48,394 nt of DNA from an uncultured Bacteroides sp. GTDB taxonomy: Bacteria; Bacteroidota; Bacteroidia; Bacteroidales; Bacteroidaceae. Position 1 is the stretch's first letter. Each line of letters opens with the position of its first letter. Below the pieces are notes generated by a model. It was not told the DNA's origin. It did not search any database and saw nothing but the letters and a program-made list of their open reading frames with translations. Below, in pieces: positions 8,905 to 17,171 of the stretch. The translations under genes were made by a program, and so were the position numbers. The stretch spans positions 1 through 48,394 of the forward strand of contig URCM01000009.1 in the NCBI GenBank assembly GCA_900546355.1, given 5' to 3'.

Positions 8905-11106
8905 ATGGCTATGATGAGACATTTATTGTGTGCAGCGATAGGACTTGCATTGGCAGGGAATTCATTGGGAGCAACTGAGAATCAGGTTATCCGTATTTCT
9001 ACCAATCATACCGATTTGGTGTTGCAGGTGGCAGAAAACGGACGGTTGTATCAGACATATCTGGGTGAGAAATTATTGCATGAATCCGATTTGAAGGAAT
9101 TAGACTGGGCGGTACATGCCGCTTCGGACGGGAGCGTCTGCAAACGGGGCTGGGAAGTGTACAGCGGCTCGGGAAATGAGGATTTCTTCGAACCGGCATT
9201 GGCTGTGACGCACAACGACGGGAACGCTTCCACTTGGCTCTATTATGTATCATCTTCGATGAAAGAGGTGGAAGGGGGAACGCAAACCGATATCGTGTTG
9301 CGTGATGATGTATATCCGGTAGAAGTTACGTTGCATTATGTGGCATATCCGGAAGAAGATGTCATCAAGACATGGAGTGAAATCGTGCATCAGGAAAAGA
9401 AACCGGTTTATCTTTCGGCGTATGCTTCTACGATGCTTTATTTCAACAGGGGCAGTTATTATCTGACCGAGTTTACAGGCGACTGGGCAAAGGAAGCTCA
9501 GATGAGCACCGGGCAGCTTCAACCGGGAAAGAAGATTGTCGACACTAAGTTGGGAAGCCGTGCGGCAATGCATGCCAGTCCGTTTTTTATGGTTGGGTTA
9601 GATCAGCCAGCCAGTGAAAATCAAGGGGATGTATTGATGGGTACATTGGGCTGGACCGGGAATTTCCGCTTTACCTTCGAGGTTGATAATGTAGGAAACT
9701 TACGTGTCATTCCAGCTATCAATCCGTATGCTTCTGTCTATCCGTTGGAGCGTGGAGAGGTCTTTGCAACACCTGAATTTGTCTTTACATACAGTACGGA
9801 AGGAACGGGACAAGGCAGCCGTAACTTGCAGAACTGGATGCGCAAGTATCAGTTGAAGAATGGAACAGGGGACCGTATGACCTTGCTCAATAATTGGGAA
9901 AATACAGCTTTCAACTTCAATCAAGAACTGTTGGCTGAACTGATGCGCGAGGCGAAGGACTTAGGTGTAGACTTATTTTTGCTGGATGACGGGTGGTTTG
10001 GAAATAAATACCCACGTAAAGATGACAAGGCAGGGTTAGGCGATTGGGAAGCTACGCAAGATAAATTGCCCGGAGGCGTGCCGGCATTGATTGAATCTGC
10101 CAAACAGGCTGGTGTGAAGTTTGGCATTTGGATAGAGCCGGAAATGGTGAATCCCAAAAGTGAATTGTTCGAGAAACATCCTGATTGGGCGATTCATTAC
10201 CCCAATAGAGAAAGATATTATTATCGCAATCAGTTGGTATTGGATTTGAGTAATCCGGAAGTGCAGGATTATGTGTGTGGGGTTGTGGATAAGCTGATGA
10301 AAGAAAATCCGGAGTTGGCTTATTTCAAGTGGGATTGCAACAGTCCGATAACCAATATTTATTCTCCTTACTTAAAAGAACGCCAGGGACGTTTGTACAT
10401 AGACTATGTGCGTGGAGTGTATAATGTCATGAAGCGTGTACATGCAAATTATCCAGACGTAACCATGATGCTTTGTTCTGGAGGTGGTGCACGTTGTGAT
10501 TACGAAGCTTTGAAGTATTTCGATGAATTTTGGTGCAGTGACGATACAGACCCTGTGGAACGGGCTTATATCCAATGGGGCTTCTCGCATTTCTTTCCTG
10601 CCAAGGCGATGTGTGCCCATGTGACAAGCTGGAACAGGGCGTCTTCTGTCAAGTTCCGTACCGACATGGCTTCGATGTGCAAGCTGGGCTTTGATATTGG
10701 TCTTGATGAGTTGAGTCAAGATGAATTGGCATATTGCCGTGCGGCTGTAGCTAATTGGAACCGTCTGAAACCGGCTATTCTTGAAGGAAGCCAATACCGG
10801 TTGGTCTCGCCTTATGAAAGCAATCACATGGCGGTCAATTATGTGAGTGAGGATAAAGCCAGCGCCGTGCTGTTCGCCTACGACATCCATCCGCGTTATC
10901 AGGAAAAGTTGTTGGCGGTCCGCATGCAAGGGCTTGACCCCGAAAAGATGTATCTGGTAAAGGAAATCAATCTGATGCCGGGTGTCACTTCTTCGCTGAA
11001 AGCAAATGGAAAAGTCTATTCAGGCGATTACCTGATGAAAGTTGGGTTGGATGTTTTCGGCTTCCAGCAGATGCAGAGCCGGGTTATAGAGTTTGTGGCA
11101 CAATAA
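8905..11106 (+). CDS. GH36 alpha-galactosidase, secreted
   Basis: The product is 733 residues, the size of bacterial GH36 alpha-galactosidases of the RafA/MelA kind, and starts with a signal peptide (MRHLLCAAIGLALAGNSLGA). The nucleophile motif FKWDCN (Asp477) and the acid/base region WCSDDTD (543-549) are both intact, as is DLFLLDDGWF in the barrel. It should release terminal alpha-1,6-galactose from raffinose, stachyose or melibiose. Placed with GH32, permease and fructokinase, it argues for the raffinose family as substrate. ATG codons at 8905, 8911 and 8914 are all possible starts; the non-ATG start further upstream falls inside the inverted repeat and is unlikely. It ends 10 nt before the permease gene. 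Confidence 0.92.
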   Translation: MAMMRHLLCAAIGLALAGNSLGATENQVIRISTNHTDLVLQVAENGRLYQTYLGEKLLHESDLKELDWAVHAASDGSVCKRGWEVYSGSGNEDFFEPALAVTHNDGNASTWLYYVSSSMKEVEGGTQTDIVLRDDVYPVEVTLHYVAYPEEDVIKTWSEIVHQEKKPVYLSAYASTMLYFNRGSYYLTEFTGDWAKEAQMSTGQLQPGKKIVDTKLGSRAAMHASPFFMVGLDQPASENQGDVLMGTLGWTGNFRFTFEVDNVGNLRVIPAINPYASVYPLERGEVFATPEFVFTYSTEGTGQGSRNLQNWMRKYQLKNGTGDRMTLLNNWENTAFNFNQELLAELMREAKDLGVDLFLLDDGWFGNKYPRKDDKAGLGDWEATQDKLPGGVPALIESAKQAGVKFGIWIEPEMVNPKSELFEKHPDWAIHYPNRERYYYRNQLVLDLSNPEVQDYVCGVVDKLMKENPELAYFKWDCNSPITNIYSPYLKERQGRLYIDYVRGVYNVMKRVHANYPDVTMMLCSGGGARCDYEALKYFDEFWCSDDTDPVERAYIQWGFSHFFPAKAMCAHVTSWNRASSVKFRTDMASMCKLGFDIGLDELSQDELAYCRAAVANWNRLKPAILEGSQYRLVSPYESNHMAVNYVSEDKASAVLFAYDIHPRYQEKLLAVRMQGLDPEKMYLVKEINLMPGVTSSLKANGKVYSGDYLMKVGLDVFGFQQMQSRVIEFVAQ

Positions 11107-11116
11107 AAGAGGACTT

Positions 11117-12280
11117 ATGACAACAGATAACCAAATCAAGTATGGGAAACTGGTTCCCGTGATGCTTTGCTTCTTCGCCATGGGTTTTGTCGACCTGGTG
11201 GGCATCGCATCCAATTATGTGAAGGCAGACCTGAACCTGAGCGACGCGGAAGCCAATATCTTCCCCTCGCTGGTGTTCTTCTGGTTCCTGATATTCTCCG
11301 TGCCTACGGGCGTGCTGATGAACCGCATCGGACGCAAGCGCACGGTGTTGCTCAGCCTGCTGGTGACTTTCGTATCGTTGCTCCTCCCGCTTTTCGGAGA
11401 CAGCTACGGCATCATGCTGTGCTCTTTCTCGTTGCTGGGCATCGGTAACGCTTTGATGCAGACCTCGCTGAATCCCTTGTTGAGTAACATTATAGCTGGC
11501 GACAAGCTGGCAAGCTCATTGACCTTCGGCCAGTTCGTAAAGGCAATCGCCTCGTTCCTTGCCCCGTATATTGCGATGTGGGGAGCCACGCAGGCGATAC
11601 CCGAGTTCGGTATGGGGTGGCGTGTGCTTTTCCCCATCTATATGGCGATAGCCGTCATCGCCATCCTTTGGCTGGGTGCTACTCCGATAGAAGAGGAAGC
11701 GCCCGATAAGGCTTCCGGCTTTTCAAGCTGCCTGAAGTTGCTGGGTAGTCCGTTCATCCTGTTGTGTTTTATCGGCATCATGTGCCACGTAGGCATCGAT
11801 GTGGGCACGAATACCACGGCTCCCAAGATTCTGATGGAACGCTTAGGCATGCCGCTCGACGAGGCAGGCTTTGCCACCAGCCTTTATTTCATCTTCCGTA
11901 CGCTGGGTTGCCTTTCGGGTGCGGTGATTCTCCAGAAGGTTGCTTCGAAACCTTTTTTGGGCATCAGTGTGGTGTGTATGCTGGTGGCTATGGTGCTGCT
12001 GTTCGTTTCGACCGACCTTACGGTGATTTACATCGCCATCGCCCTGATAGGTTTCGGCAACTCGAACGTGTTTTCTATCGTTTTCTCTCAAGCCCTTCTT
12101 GCCGTTCCCGACAAGAAGAACGAGATATCCGGTCTGATGATAATGGGCCTGTTCGGCGGCACGGTCTTCCCGTTGCTGATGGGCTTTGCCAGCGATGCCG
12201 TTGGTCAGAGCGGTGCCGTGGCGGTGATGACGGCAGGTGTCTTATACCTTATTATATATATGTTTAAACTGAAAAAATAA
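11117..12280 (+). CDS. MFS sugar permease (FucP/GluP-like)
   Basis: This 387-residue protein has about twelve hydrophobic helices and an MNRIGRKRTVLL loop between helices 2 and 3, the MFS signature region. It belongs to the sugar-proton symporter group that in Bacteroides includes the glucose/galactose and fructose permeases; its counterpart in the B. thetaiotaomicron fructan locus is BT1758. In this locus it probably carries the fructose (or hexose) released by GH32 across the inner membrane. The start at 11117, MTTDNQIKYG, follows AAAGAGG as ribosome binding site and is preferred over an upstream start inside the GH36 gene. Confidence 0.87.
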   Translation: MTTDNQIKYGKLVPVMLCFFAMGFVDLVGIASNYVKADLNLSDAEANIFPSLVFFWFLIFSVPTGVLMNRIGRKRTVLLSLLVTFVSLLLPLFGDSYGIMLCSFSLLGIGNALMQTSLNPLLSNIIAGDKLASSLTFGQFVKAIASFLAPYIAMWGATQAIPEFGMGWRVLFPIYMAIAVIAILWLGATPIEEEAPDKASGFSSCLKLLGSPFILLCFIGIMCHVGIDVGTNTTAPKILMERLGMPLDEAGFATSLYFIFRTLGCLSGAVILQKVASKPFLGISVVCMLVAMVLLFVSTDLTVIYIAIALIGFGNSNVFSIVFSQALLAVPDKKNEISGLMIMGLFGGTVFPLLMGFASDAVGQSGAVAVMTAGVLYLIIYMFKLKK

Positions 12281-12283
12281 ATC

Positions 12284-12369
12284 AGTAGACAAGGTAACAA
12301 GTTGACAAAGCTCTAAAATGCCTGCAGCGGAATAATTCAAAACCTTGTCAACTCGTTACCTTGTCTACT
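12284..12369. repeat. Long intergenic inverted repeat inside the sugar operon
   Basis: Arms 12284-12310 and 12342-12369 pair over about 26 bp with few mismatches, leaving a loop of about 31 nt. Each arm is itself made of repeated words (GACAAGG, AACAAG, GACAA). It occupies nearly the whole gap between the permease and fructokinase genes, so the transcript would carry a strong hairpin there. Confidence 0.8.
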
Positions 12370-12384
12370 AAAAATTCAAAAGCC

Positions 12385-13293
12385 ATGAACAATACAATCG
12401 TAGTAGGAATGGGTGAAGCACTGTGGGATGTGCTTCCCGAAGGAAAGAAAATAGGTGGTGCTCCGGCTAACTTTGCCTATCACGTTTCCCAGTTCGGTCT
12501 GGATAGTCGTGTGGTAAGTGCTGTGGGCGATGACAAGTTAGGAATGGAAATCTTGGACAACTTCCGTGCGAAGAAGTTGAACACAATGGTGGAGATTGTT
12601 CCTTATCCAACAGGGACGGTGCAAGTGGAATTGGATGCCGAAGGCGTGCCGTGTTATGACATCAAGGAAGGTGTGGCGTGGGACAATATTCCTTTTACTC
12701 CTGCTTTGGAAGGATTGGCGCGTCAGACCCGTGCGGTATGTTTCGGTTCGTTGGCGCAACGTAGTGTCGTCTCGCGCGAAACCATCAACCGTTTTCTCGA
12801 TGCGATGCCCGATGGCGAAGGGCAATATAAGATATTCGACATCAACCTGCGTCAGGGATTTTATACCAAAGAAATCCTTTGCAACTCGATGCGCAAGTGC
12901 AACATCCTGAAGATTAACGACGAAGAGCTGGTTACCATCAGCCGGATGTTCGGCTATCCGGGCATTGACTTGCAAGACAAATGTTGGATTCTCCTTGCCA
13001 AGTATAACCTGAAGATGCTTATCCTCACTTGTGGGGTAAACGGAAGCTATGTGTTCACTCCGGGCGAAGTGTCATTCGTCGAGACTCCGAAGGTGGAGGT
13101 GGCAGATACGGTAGGTGCCGGCGACTCGTTCACGGCGGCTTTCGTTGCCTCCATATTGAAAGGCTTGCCTATTCCCGAAGCGCATAAGTTAGCGGTAGAG
13201 ACATCGGCATTCGTCTGCACGCAGAATGGCGCGATGCCGGTGCTGCCTGAACGTCTGACGGGAGGTTTCTCCACAGAGGCACACAAAGGATAA
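12385..13293 (+). CDS. Fructokinase, PfkB family
   Basis: PfkB-family fructokinase phosphorylates free fructose with ATP. The product has 302 residues, the usual length. It carries the N-terminal GEALWDVLPEG and GGAPANFAYH substrate-binding motifs and the C-terminal DTVGAGDSF anion-hole motif with catalytic base Asp247. The start at 12385 (MNNTIVVGMGEA) gives the normal family N-terminus; the earlier non-ATG start lies within the inverted repeat. It is the last enzyme gene of the sugar locus and matches the position of fructokinase in the fructan locus of B. thetaiotaomicron (BT1757), which supports fructose as the end product. Confidence 0.93.
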   Translation: MNNTIVVGMGEALWDVLPEGKKIGGAPANFAYHVSQFGLDSRVVSAVGDDKLGMEILDNFRAKKLNTMVEIVPYPTGTVQVELDAEGVPCYDIKEGVAWDNIPFTPALEGLARQTRAVCFGSLAQRSVVSRETINRFLDAMPDGEGQYKIFDINLRQGFYTKEILCNSMRKCNILKINDEELVTISRMFGYPGIDLQDKCWILLAKYNLKMLILTCGVNGSYVFTPGEVSFVETPKVEVADTVGAGDSFTAAFVASILKGLPIPEAHKLAVETSAFVCTQNGAMPVLPERLTGGFSTEAHKG

Positions 13294-13307
13294 AATAGAA
13301 GAAACGC

Positions 13308-13360
13308 AGATTGGTGCAGGTCCACGCAGGTTATGTATCTGTATGAATCTGCGCCAATCT
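13308..13360 (+). terminator. Hairpin after the fructokinase gene
   Basis: AGATTGGTGCAG (13308-13319) pairs with CTGCGCCAATCT (13349-13360) over 12 positions when one G-T wobble is allowed. It lacks a clear T-run, so it may stabilise the 3' end rather than terminate. It separates the enzyme operon from the separately promoted regulator gene. Confidence 0.5.
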
Positions 13361-13442
13361 ATATTTCAAAAAGAAATAATTGAAAAGATTGTGCAATCTG
13401 TGGCGGGAATCCGGATGTGATGTGCTCTGCGTTTGGTTTCAT

Positions 13443-13473
13443 TTTGCGGATTGCGTAGAAATGCGTATCTTCG
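13443..13473 (+). promoter_or_regulatory. Promoter of the hybrid sensor gene
   Basis: TTTG (13443-13446), 19 nt, TATCTTCG (13466-13473) fits the Bacteroides consensus. Transcription would start near 13480, about 22 nt before the ATG at 13502. This shows that the regulator can be expressed without the operon and rules out the earlier non-ATG start at 13433. Confidence 0.7.
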
Positions 13474-13501
13474 CATCGGTAAGAACTTAAACGACGATAC
13501 G

Positions 13502-16255
13502 ATGAAACGCAACTATACCTCCTGTTTGGTTTTATTGATTTTGATGTTGTTGCTGGCGGGCTGCTCCGGACAGCAACGGCGGTACGTCATCGGCGTGTCG
13601 CAGTGCAGCGACGACGAGTGGCGGGCGCAGATGAACCGGGAAATCAGCCGTGAAGCGTTGTTCTATCCTGGCACGGAAGTGGTGTTCCATACGGCGAAGG
13701 ATGACAATGAACGACAGATACACGACATCGAGATGATGATACGCAATCATGTAAACTTGTTGGTTGTTTCTCCTAACGAGGCGGACGCGATAACCCCTGT
13801 CATCGAAAAAGCATTTGCAAAGGGTATTCCGGTTATCCTGACCGACCGCAAGATTCATTCTGATAATTATACGGCGTATATCGGTGCCGACAATCATGCT
13901 ATCGGAAACAGCGTGGGCGAATATATCGCCGCACGTTTGCAGGGAAAAGGGAAAGTGGTAGAGATAATGGGGCTTCGGGGTTCGACGCCTGCCGTGGAAC
14001 GTCATCGGGGGATGGTGGAGGTGTTGGAGAAGTATCCTGGCATCGAAGTGGTGGCTTCAGTGGATGCCGGCTGGCTTCGCAATGAGGCACGTGTGCGCTT
14101 CGACTCTGTCCTGAACCGGCATCCGGAGATAGATATGGTATATTGTCAGAACGACCGTATGGCGGCAGGTGCTTACGAGGCGGCAGTGAAATACGGACGT
14201 GAGAAAGAGATGCTGTTTGTAGGCATTGATGCACTGGCGGGCGAAGGATATGGCGTGGAGCAGGTGGCGAGCGGGCAGCTTGACGCTACCTTTATTTATC
14301 CTACCGGTGGCGACAAGGTGATGCAGACGGCAATGGCGATTCTGACTGGGAAGCCTTTCGAGCGCGAAACATTCCTTTCCTCAGCGTTGGTCAATCACGA
14401 CAATGCCCGTGTGATGCGCCTGCAGAACGAGCAGATTCATCAGCTGGACGGCAAGATAGATCGCTTGGACCGGCAGATAAACCGCTATCTGGCGCAATAT
14501 GCTTCGCAACGCATCTTGCTTTACACGTGTGCGGTGATGTTGGTGCTGTTCGGCATTGCCCTGTTTGTGGCGGTACGGGGTTTCTGGACAAAGAACCGGC
14601 TGAACCGGGAGCTTTCGGAACAGAAACGGCAACTGGAAGAACAGCGTGACCAGTTGATTGACCTTTCGAAACAATTGGAGGAAGCGACGCACGCCAAACT
14701 GGCTTTCTTTACCAATGTGTCGCACGACTTCCGTACACCGCTCACGCTGATAGCCGACCCGGTAGACCAATTGGAAGCCTCTCCAAATTTAAATGAACGG
14801 GAGCGTTTCCTGCTTCGGGTCATTCATAAGAACGTGACGGTGTTGCTGCGTCTGGTCAATCAGATACTCGACTTCCGGAAGTTCGAGAGCGGGAAGCTGA
14901 AGATGTATCTCTCGGAGTTCGACATCGCGAAGGAAATCAACGAGTGGACAGAGGCATTCCGTACCTTGGCTTATAAGAAACATGTGCATTTCAATGTGTC
15001 GGTTGTGCCGTCGGCAGAAGGGTATACAATGATAGCCGATGCCGAGAAGCTGGAGCGCATTACCTATAACTTGCTTTCGAATGCCTTTAAGTTCACGCCC
15101 GAGAACGGAAAGGTAGACCTTGCCTTGTCGCAATTTGAACGCGACGGGAAGCCGTGGCTCCGCTACCAAGTATCGGATACAGGCGTAGGCATTTCGCCCG
15201 AACACGTGAAGCATATCTTTGAAAGCTTTTACCAGATAGATGTGCATTATGCCGGTTCGGGCATCGGACTTGCCTTGGTGAAGGCATTTGCCGAGATGCA
15301 CAAAGGAACCGTTTCCGTAGATACCGCCAAGGGAAAAGGGACGATTTTCACCGTTGAAATTCCGATGAAACAGGCGGGTACTCTTGCCGAAGGTTTGGAG
15401 AAAAACGCCATTATGGCGAACCTGAAAGAAGGGGCGGTGCTTTCGGCCGACCAGGAAACGGTGCAGGTATCGGGAGAAGTGGAGGATGATAAGGATAAGG
15501 AGACAATCTTGGTGATAGACGATAATCAGGATGTGCGCGACTATGTGAAGATGTTGCTCGCCTCGCAATATGCCGTCATCGAAGCCTCGAACGGGCAGGA
15601 AGGGCTTCAACAGGCGATGAAATACGTGCCCGATGCCATTATCTGCGACGTGATGATGCCGGTGATGGACGGTATGGAATGCTGCCGGCGCTTGAAGTCG
15701 GAAATGCAGACTTCACATATCCCCGTGATGATGCTTACGGCTTACACGATGGACGAGCAGAAGATAAAGGGCTACGAGTGTGGTGCCGATTCCTATATTT
15801 TGAAACCCTTCAGCGCACAATTGTTGCGTGCCCGTTTGCAGAACTTGATAGACAACCGTCATCGGTTGCAGAGTTTCTTTGCAGATAATGCCGTGATAAA
15901 GAAAGAATCGGTCAGCGAGGTAGACAAAGGCTTCGTGGAGAAACTCCGCAACCTGATAGAAACGCATTTGGGCGATTCAGACCTTCGGGTAGACGATTTG
16001 GGTGAGAAGCTTGGATTAAGCCGTGTACAGCTTTACCGCAAGGCAAAAGCCCTGACAGGTTATTCGCCGAACGAACTGCTCCGCATCGCTCGGTTGAAAC
16101 GCGCGGCTTCGCTGCTGGCTTCTACTGACAAGACAATCGCCGAAATCACTTACGAGGTAGGTTTCAGCGCGCCTTCGTATTTTGCGAAATGCTACAAGGA
16201 TTATTTCGGCGAAAGCCCTACCGACTTTTTGAAACGGAAAGAAGGAAATAAGTGA
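13502..16255 (+). CDS. Hybrid two-component regulator with periplasmic sugar-binding sensor domain
   Basis: One 917-residue chain carries a whole two-component system. An N-terminal lipobox-like signal (LLLAGCSGQQ) is followed by a type-1 periplasmic-binding domain (about 28-305) and a membrane helix (about 337-359). Then come a HisKA domain with phospho-acceptor His408 in SHDFRTPL, an ATPase domain with NLLSNAFKF, DTGVGI and GSGIGLAL, a receiver domain from about 667 with Asp716 in ICDVMMPVMDG, and a C-terminal AraC helix-turn-helix from about 809. The ligand domain is of the kind in BT1754 of B. thetaiotaomicron, which senses fructose; fructose or a related sugar is the likely signal here. 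It would switch on the preceding operon. The lipobox is odd for a membrane-spanning protein and may simply be part of the first membrane anchor. Confidence 0.93.
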   Translation: MKRNYTSCLVLLILMLLLAGCSGQQRRYVIGVSQCSDDEWRAQMNREISREALFYPGTEVVFHTAKDDNERQIHDIEMMIRNHVNLLVVSPNEADAITPVIEKAFAKGIPVILTDRKIHSDNYTAYIGADNHAIGNSVGEYIAARLQGKGKVVEIMGLRGSTPAVERHRGMVEVLEKYPGIEVVASVDAGWLRNEARVRFDSVLNRHPEIDMVYCQNDRMAAGAYEAAVKYGREKEMLFVGIDALAGEGYGVEQVASGQLDATFIYPTGGDKVMQTAMAILTGKPFERETFLSSALVNHDNARVMRLQNEQIHQLDGKIDRLDRQINRYLAQYASQRILLYTCAVMLVLFGIALFVAVRGFWTKNRLNRELSEQKRQLEEQRDQLIDLSKQLEEATHAKLAFFTNVSHDFRTPLTLIADPVDQLEASPNLNERERFLLRVIHKNVTVLLRLVNQILDFRKFESGKLKMYLSEFDIAKEINEWTEAFRTLAYKKHVHFNVSVVPSAEGYTMIADAEKLERITYNLLSNAFKFTPENGKVDLALSQFERDGKPWLRYQVSDTGVGISPEHVKHIFESFYQIDVHYAGSGIGLALVKAFAEMHKGTVSVDTAKGKGTIFTVEIPMKQAGTLAEGLEKNAIMANLKEGAVLSADQETVQVSGEVEDDKDKETILVIDDNQDVRDYVKMLLASQYAVIEASNGQEGLQQAMKYVPDAIICDVMMPVMDGMECCRRLKSEMQTSHIPVMMLTAYTMDEQKIKGYECGADSYILKPFSAQLLRARLQNLIDNRHRLQSFFADNAVIKKESVSEVDKGFVEKLRNLIETHLGDSDLRVDDLGEKLGLSRVQLYRKAKALTGYSPNELLRIARLKRAASLLASTDKTIAEITYEVGFSAPSYFAKCYKDYFGESPTDFLKRKEGNK

Positions 16256-16318
16256 AAAAGAAAGGACGCAGCGGCACGGAACCGATACTTTTCCTGCGTT
16301 TCCACGCCGTGTCGTTTG

Positions 16319-16341
16319 ATAAAACATGCTGTGTGTTTTAT
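16319..16341 (+). terminator. Weak hairpin after the sensor gene
   Basis: ATAAAACA (16319-16326) pairs with TGTTTTAT (16334-16341) around a 7-nt loop. There is no T-run directly after it. Confidence 0.35.
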
Positions 16342-16382
16342 TGAAAAATTGAACAGGTGATGAAAATAAAAGCACAAAAATT

Positions 16383-16412
16383 TTTGTGTTTACAAGCAAT
16401 CTATTATATTTG
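16383..16412 (+). promoter_or_regulatory. Promoter of the coiled-coil/zapA pair
   Basis: TTTG (16383-16386), 18 nt, TATATTTG (16405-16412). The ATG of the first gene is 19 nt downstream, so the in-frame ATG at 16357 lies ahead of the promoter and is not the start. Confidence 0.65.
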
Positions 16413-16431
16413 TGTGGAATTTTGGTGGGAA

Positions 16432-16725
16432 ATGACGGAAGAAGACAAACGGTTACTGAATACATTCGAAGGAAAGATGAGAAACCTGATGTATCTGTTC
16501 GAAGAACAGAAAAAGGAAATTTCATCACTCCGGCAGCTTCTATCAGAAAAAGAAGCTGAAATAGAACGTGTTGAAAACAGCCGGAAAGAATTGGAGTCAA
16601 AATACGCCAATTTGAAAATGGCTCGCATCATCAGTATTAACGACGACGAACTTCGTGATACAAAGAAACGGTTGGCGAGCCTTGTGCGTGAAGTCGACAA
16701 ATGTATCGCTTTGCTGAATGAATAA
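16432..16725 (+). CDS. Small coiled-coil protein encoded next to zapA
   Basis: This 97-residue protein is almost entirely charged helix. A heptad-like stretch runs from about residue 20 to 60 (FEEQKKEISSLRQLL onward), then comes a short segment with IISINDDEL, then a second helix. It has no signal peptide and no enzyme motif. It is the first gene of a two-gene unit, 18 nt before zapA. In gammaproteobacteria ZapA bridges FtsZ and the coiled-coil ZapB, so a ZapB-like partner role is a reasonable guess from shape and position, not from sequence similarity that I can see. Confidence 0.75.
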   Translation: MTEEDKRLLNTFEGKMRNLMYLFEEQKKEISSLRQLLSEKEAEIERVENSRKELESKYANLKMARIISINDDELRDTKKRLASLVREVDKCIALLNE

Positions 16726-16743
16726 CCCAAAGGTGAACGAATC

Positions 16744-17052
16744 ATGGAAGACGGCAAATTAAAAATTCATCTGCGGATTGACAACGGACTATATCCTTTG
16801 GTCATTGACCGGGAAAAGGAAGAACTATATAGGAAAGCTGCCAAGCAGATAGACTATAAACTAAACAAATATCGGAGTATGTATCCGGAGTTCAGCCCGA
16901 CCAGGCATTGGGCGATGGCGGCATTGGAACTTTCGTTCGAAAATGTGGCGATGAAGGACCGGAACGATACCCGCCCGTATGCGGAAAAACTGAAACAACT
17001 GTCTGATGATATAGACGGGTGTATCCATCCGGCAAAGCCGGACGGTGAATGA
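16744..17052 (+). CDS. zapA: Cell division protein ZapA
   Basis: ZapA binds and bundles FtsZ at the division ring. The 102-residue product has the family length and layout: a beta-rich N-terminal half (KIHLRIDNGLYPLVIDREKEE) followed by helices containing the YRKAAKQIDYKLNKY and HWAMAALELSFENV segments. It is cytoplasmic. Together with the coiled-coil protein upstream it forms a two-gene transcript closed by the strong terminator at 17091. Confidence 0.88.
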   Translation: MEDGKLKIHLRIDNGLYPLVIDREKEELYRKAAKQIDYKLNKYRSMYPEFSPTRHWAMAALELSFENVAMKDRNDTRPYAEKLKQLSDDIDGCIHPAKPDGE

Positions 17053-17090
17053 CGGGAAAGTTTGGTGATATAATTAGCGAACAAGATTTT

Positions 17091-17142
17091 ACGCACAACC
17101 GGAATGCTGGAACAAACGGCAGGAAGGGTTGTGCGTTTTTTT
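17091..17142 (+). terminator. Rho-independent terminator after zapA
   Basis: ACGCACAACC (17091-17100) pairs perfectly with GGTTGTGCGT (17127-17136), and a run of seven T follows directly. The 26-nt loop is longer than usual for a terminator. It ends the zapA transcript, so rny needs its own start signal. Confidence 0.85.
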
Positions 17143-17171
17143 ATTTATATATTTTTAAAAACTAAATTGTA

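Noticed and set aside
17053..17171. A small RNA such as 6S RNA between zapA and rny
   Set aside because: In E. coli 6S RNA lies next to zapA, but the gap here is 119 nt, mostly the terminator and AT-rich sequence, with no long bulged hairpin.
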